From the NCBI RefSeq assembly GCF_951230155.1, contig NZ_CATNVD010000001.1, positions 248,001 through 312,000 of the forward strand: 64,000 nt of DNA. Direction: 5' to 3'. This DNA comes from Parablautia sp. Marseille-Q6255. GTDB lineage: Bacteria; Bacillota; Clostridia; Lachnospirales; Lachnospiraceae. Below the pieces are notes generated by a model. It was not told where the DNA came from. It did not search any database and worked only from the letters and a program-made list of their open reading frames with translations. The translations under genes were made by a program, and so were the position numbers. Shown in pieces: positions 62,959 through 64,000 of the stretch (position 1 is its first letter; every line of letters starts with the position of its first letter).

Positions 62959-64000
62959 TTATTTTATTTTTAATACCTTTGCTTTGGACGAAAGCCCTTT
63001 ACTTCTAAGCATCTTTTTATAAGAAGACAACTTCTGTGCAGGCACCTTCACCTTCAGTTTCCGCAGCTCTTTTCTGCCCACATTCGTAAATGCTTTGCTT
63101 CCTACGTTTTTCGCCGAGAGCTTTGACGTACGGATTGTCAGTGATGTCATTGCCTTGCAGTTATAAAACGCTCTGCTTCCAATACTCTTAACCTGTCCGC
63201 CCAATTCTACGCTCTTTAGAGCACTGCACCCCTCAAAAGCTCCTGCTCCGATACTCGTAACACTCTTTGGAATAACTACCTTTTTCAGTTTCCTGTTATT
63301 CTTAAACGCGTTCTTTGCGATCGAAGTCACCTGATACGTCACACCTTTTATCTTGATCCTGGATGGAACCGTGACAGTAGTCTTTGACGTATTTTTTTGC
63401 TCTTTTAATGCAACTGTGGATCCGCCCGTCACTGTATAGACAGTCCCCGTCTTTTTATCCGTCAGTTTCGTTCCTTTTGCCGAAGATACAATCTTAAATT
63501 TATGGACAATCGTACCGTCATACGTGCCGCATCCCTTAATTATCACGGATGCCGTTCCCACTTTTTTATTCTTCTTATAGGATACCGTAAAATCTCTATT
63601 TTCTTTTAAAGTCTTCTTTCCAATCTTTACAGTCACCTTTGGCGTAAGTTTCTTACCTGTATAGGTATAGCTCTTTTTTATGCCGCTTACCTTTGCTTCC
63701 AAAAGGCTAATCTGATAAGAAATGCCATGTTTCTTTGCATATTTGATCGCATAAGATCCCTGCGGTGCGCAAATAGTAGCCGATGTCAGATGTCGTCCTC
63801 CGCTTTCCCAGCCTGTCCATAAAACATCTTCTCCTATATTTGTCACGCTCGATGGGATCGTGATTTTTTCCAGCTTTTCACAATGAGCAAATGCTTCTTT
63901 TCCAATGGAGGTAAGTCCCGGCTCGATCACTACCTCCTTTAAGTTGTCCATATAAGCAAATGCCTTTTCTGGTATCCTTGTTATCCCTCTTCCGATCACA
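62959..64000 (-). CDS. BspA-type leucine-rich-repeat surface protein (partial, C-terminal part)
   Basis: The reading frame runs off the right edge; the GTG at 63999 is not a real start. LRR_5 repeats: AFAYMDNLKEVVIEPGLTSIGKEAFAHC, LEKITIPSSVTNIGEDV, then IAKNAFKNNRKLKKVVIPKSVTSIGAGAFEGCSALKSVELGG. Between them lies a Lys/Thr-rich Ig-like segment (YTYTGKKLTPKVTVKIGKKTLKE), common in Lachnospiraceae surface proteins. These proteins are exported adhesins or carbohydrate binders. No C-terminal anchor: the end is a short Lys-rich tail. Confidence 0.85.
   Translation of the reverse strand, partial: VIGRGITRIPEKAFAYMDNLKEVVIEPGLTSIGKEAFAHCEKLEKITIPSSVTNIGEDVLWTGWESGGRHLTSATICAPQGSYAIKYAKKHGISYQISLLEAKVSGIKKSYTYTGKKLTPKVTVKIGKKTLKENRDFTVSYKKNKKVGTASVIIKGCGTYDGTIVHKFKIVSSAKGTKLTDKKTGTVYTVTGGSTVALKEQKNTSKTTVTVPSRIKIKGVTYQVTSIAKNAFKNNRKLKKVVIPKSVTSIGAGAFEGCSALKSVELGGQVKSIGSRAFYNCKAMTSLTIRTSKLSAKNVGSKAFTNVGRKELRKLKVKVPAQKLSSYKKMLRSKGLSSKAKVLKIK

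Noticed and set aside
1-64000. CRISPR arrays, tRNA or rRNA genes, insertion sequences, phage modules
   Set aside because: No regularly spaced repeats, cloverleaf or rRNA signatures, transposases or phage structural genes were recognised on either strand.

Overview
The window looks like a chromosomal segment of a gut Firmicute of the class Clostridia, most likely Lachnospiraceae. The reasons are a nifJ-type pyruvate:ferredoxin oxidoreductase, BirA-style operators before bioY, a YdjGHI-like membrane-stress trio, BspA-type leucine-rich-repeat surface protein, Bacillus-style CpsB/CpsC/CpsD genes and strong AGGAGG ribosome sites. Family calls come from reading motifs by eye; no database was searched.

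Layout. Positions 1 to about 48,350 are one very long minus-strand locus for a cell-surface polysaccharide. Its transcriptional front is a promoter at 48,423-48,451. In order of transcription it holds: (i) a di-N-acetylbacillosamine module (PglF-, PglE-, PglC- and PglD-like; 48.3-43.5 kb); (ii) a visibly AT-rich variable cassette (43.5-24.9 kb) with glycosyltransferases, LicD, a TarI/IspD-type cytidylyltransferase, a Wzy-like polymerase, a Wzx-like flippase, UDP-GlcNAc 2-epimerase and UDP-glucose dehydrogenase; (iii) a GC-richer UDP-L-FucNAc module capE-capF-capG (24.9-20.5 kb) interrupted by a small gene with its own promoter; (iv) a nuclease, a VanZ-like protein, a NeuD-NahK fusion and a CapF-like pseudoenzyme; (v) an assembly/regulation module with a deacetylase-like protein, CpsB phosphatase, CpsC, CpsD tyrosine kinase, an Ig-like exoprotein, an LCP ligase and a sortase-like protein without its catalytic residues; (vi) a PepSY/two-component module, a second Ugd, a GT2 and a giant membrane protein that runs off the left edge.

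The most interesting signal is in the AT-rich cassette and its front. Three runs of nine C (poly-G on the coding strand) and one of seven C lie exactly where a length change switches or alters a reading frame: in front of the first gene (48,326-48,334), in a GT4 gene (41,736-41,744), at the end of the acetyltransferase (43,564-43,572) and in an acyltransferase (31,864-31,870). As written, several of these genes are out of frame. This looks like slipped-strand phase variation of a capsule/exopolysaccharide locus, with some permanent decay. The same cassette contains a glycosyltransferase whose two halves are in reversed order (circularly permuted).

Right of 48.5 kb the window is mostly ordinary chromosome: nifJ, a DUF1284-type protein, bioY with two BirA boxes, a MATE transporter, an ABC-F ATPase, nagA, a YdjH/G/I-like trio, a SpoIID-like exoprotein and the end of an LRR surface protein. 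No rRNA, tRNA, CRISPR array, insertion sequence or phage module was recognised, and no gene-free stretch exceeds about 300 bases.
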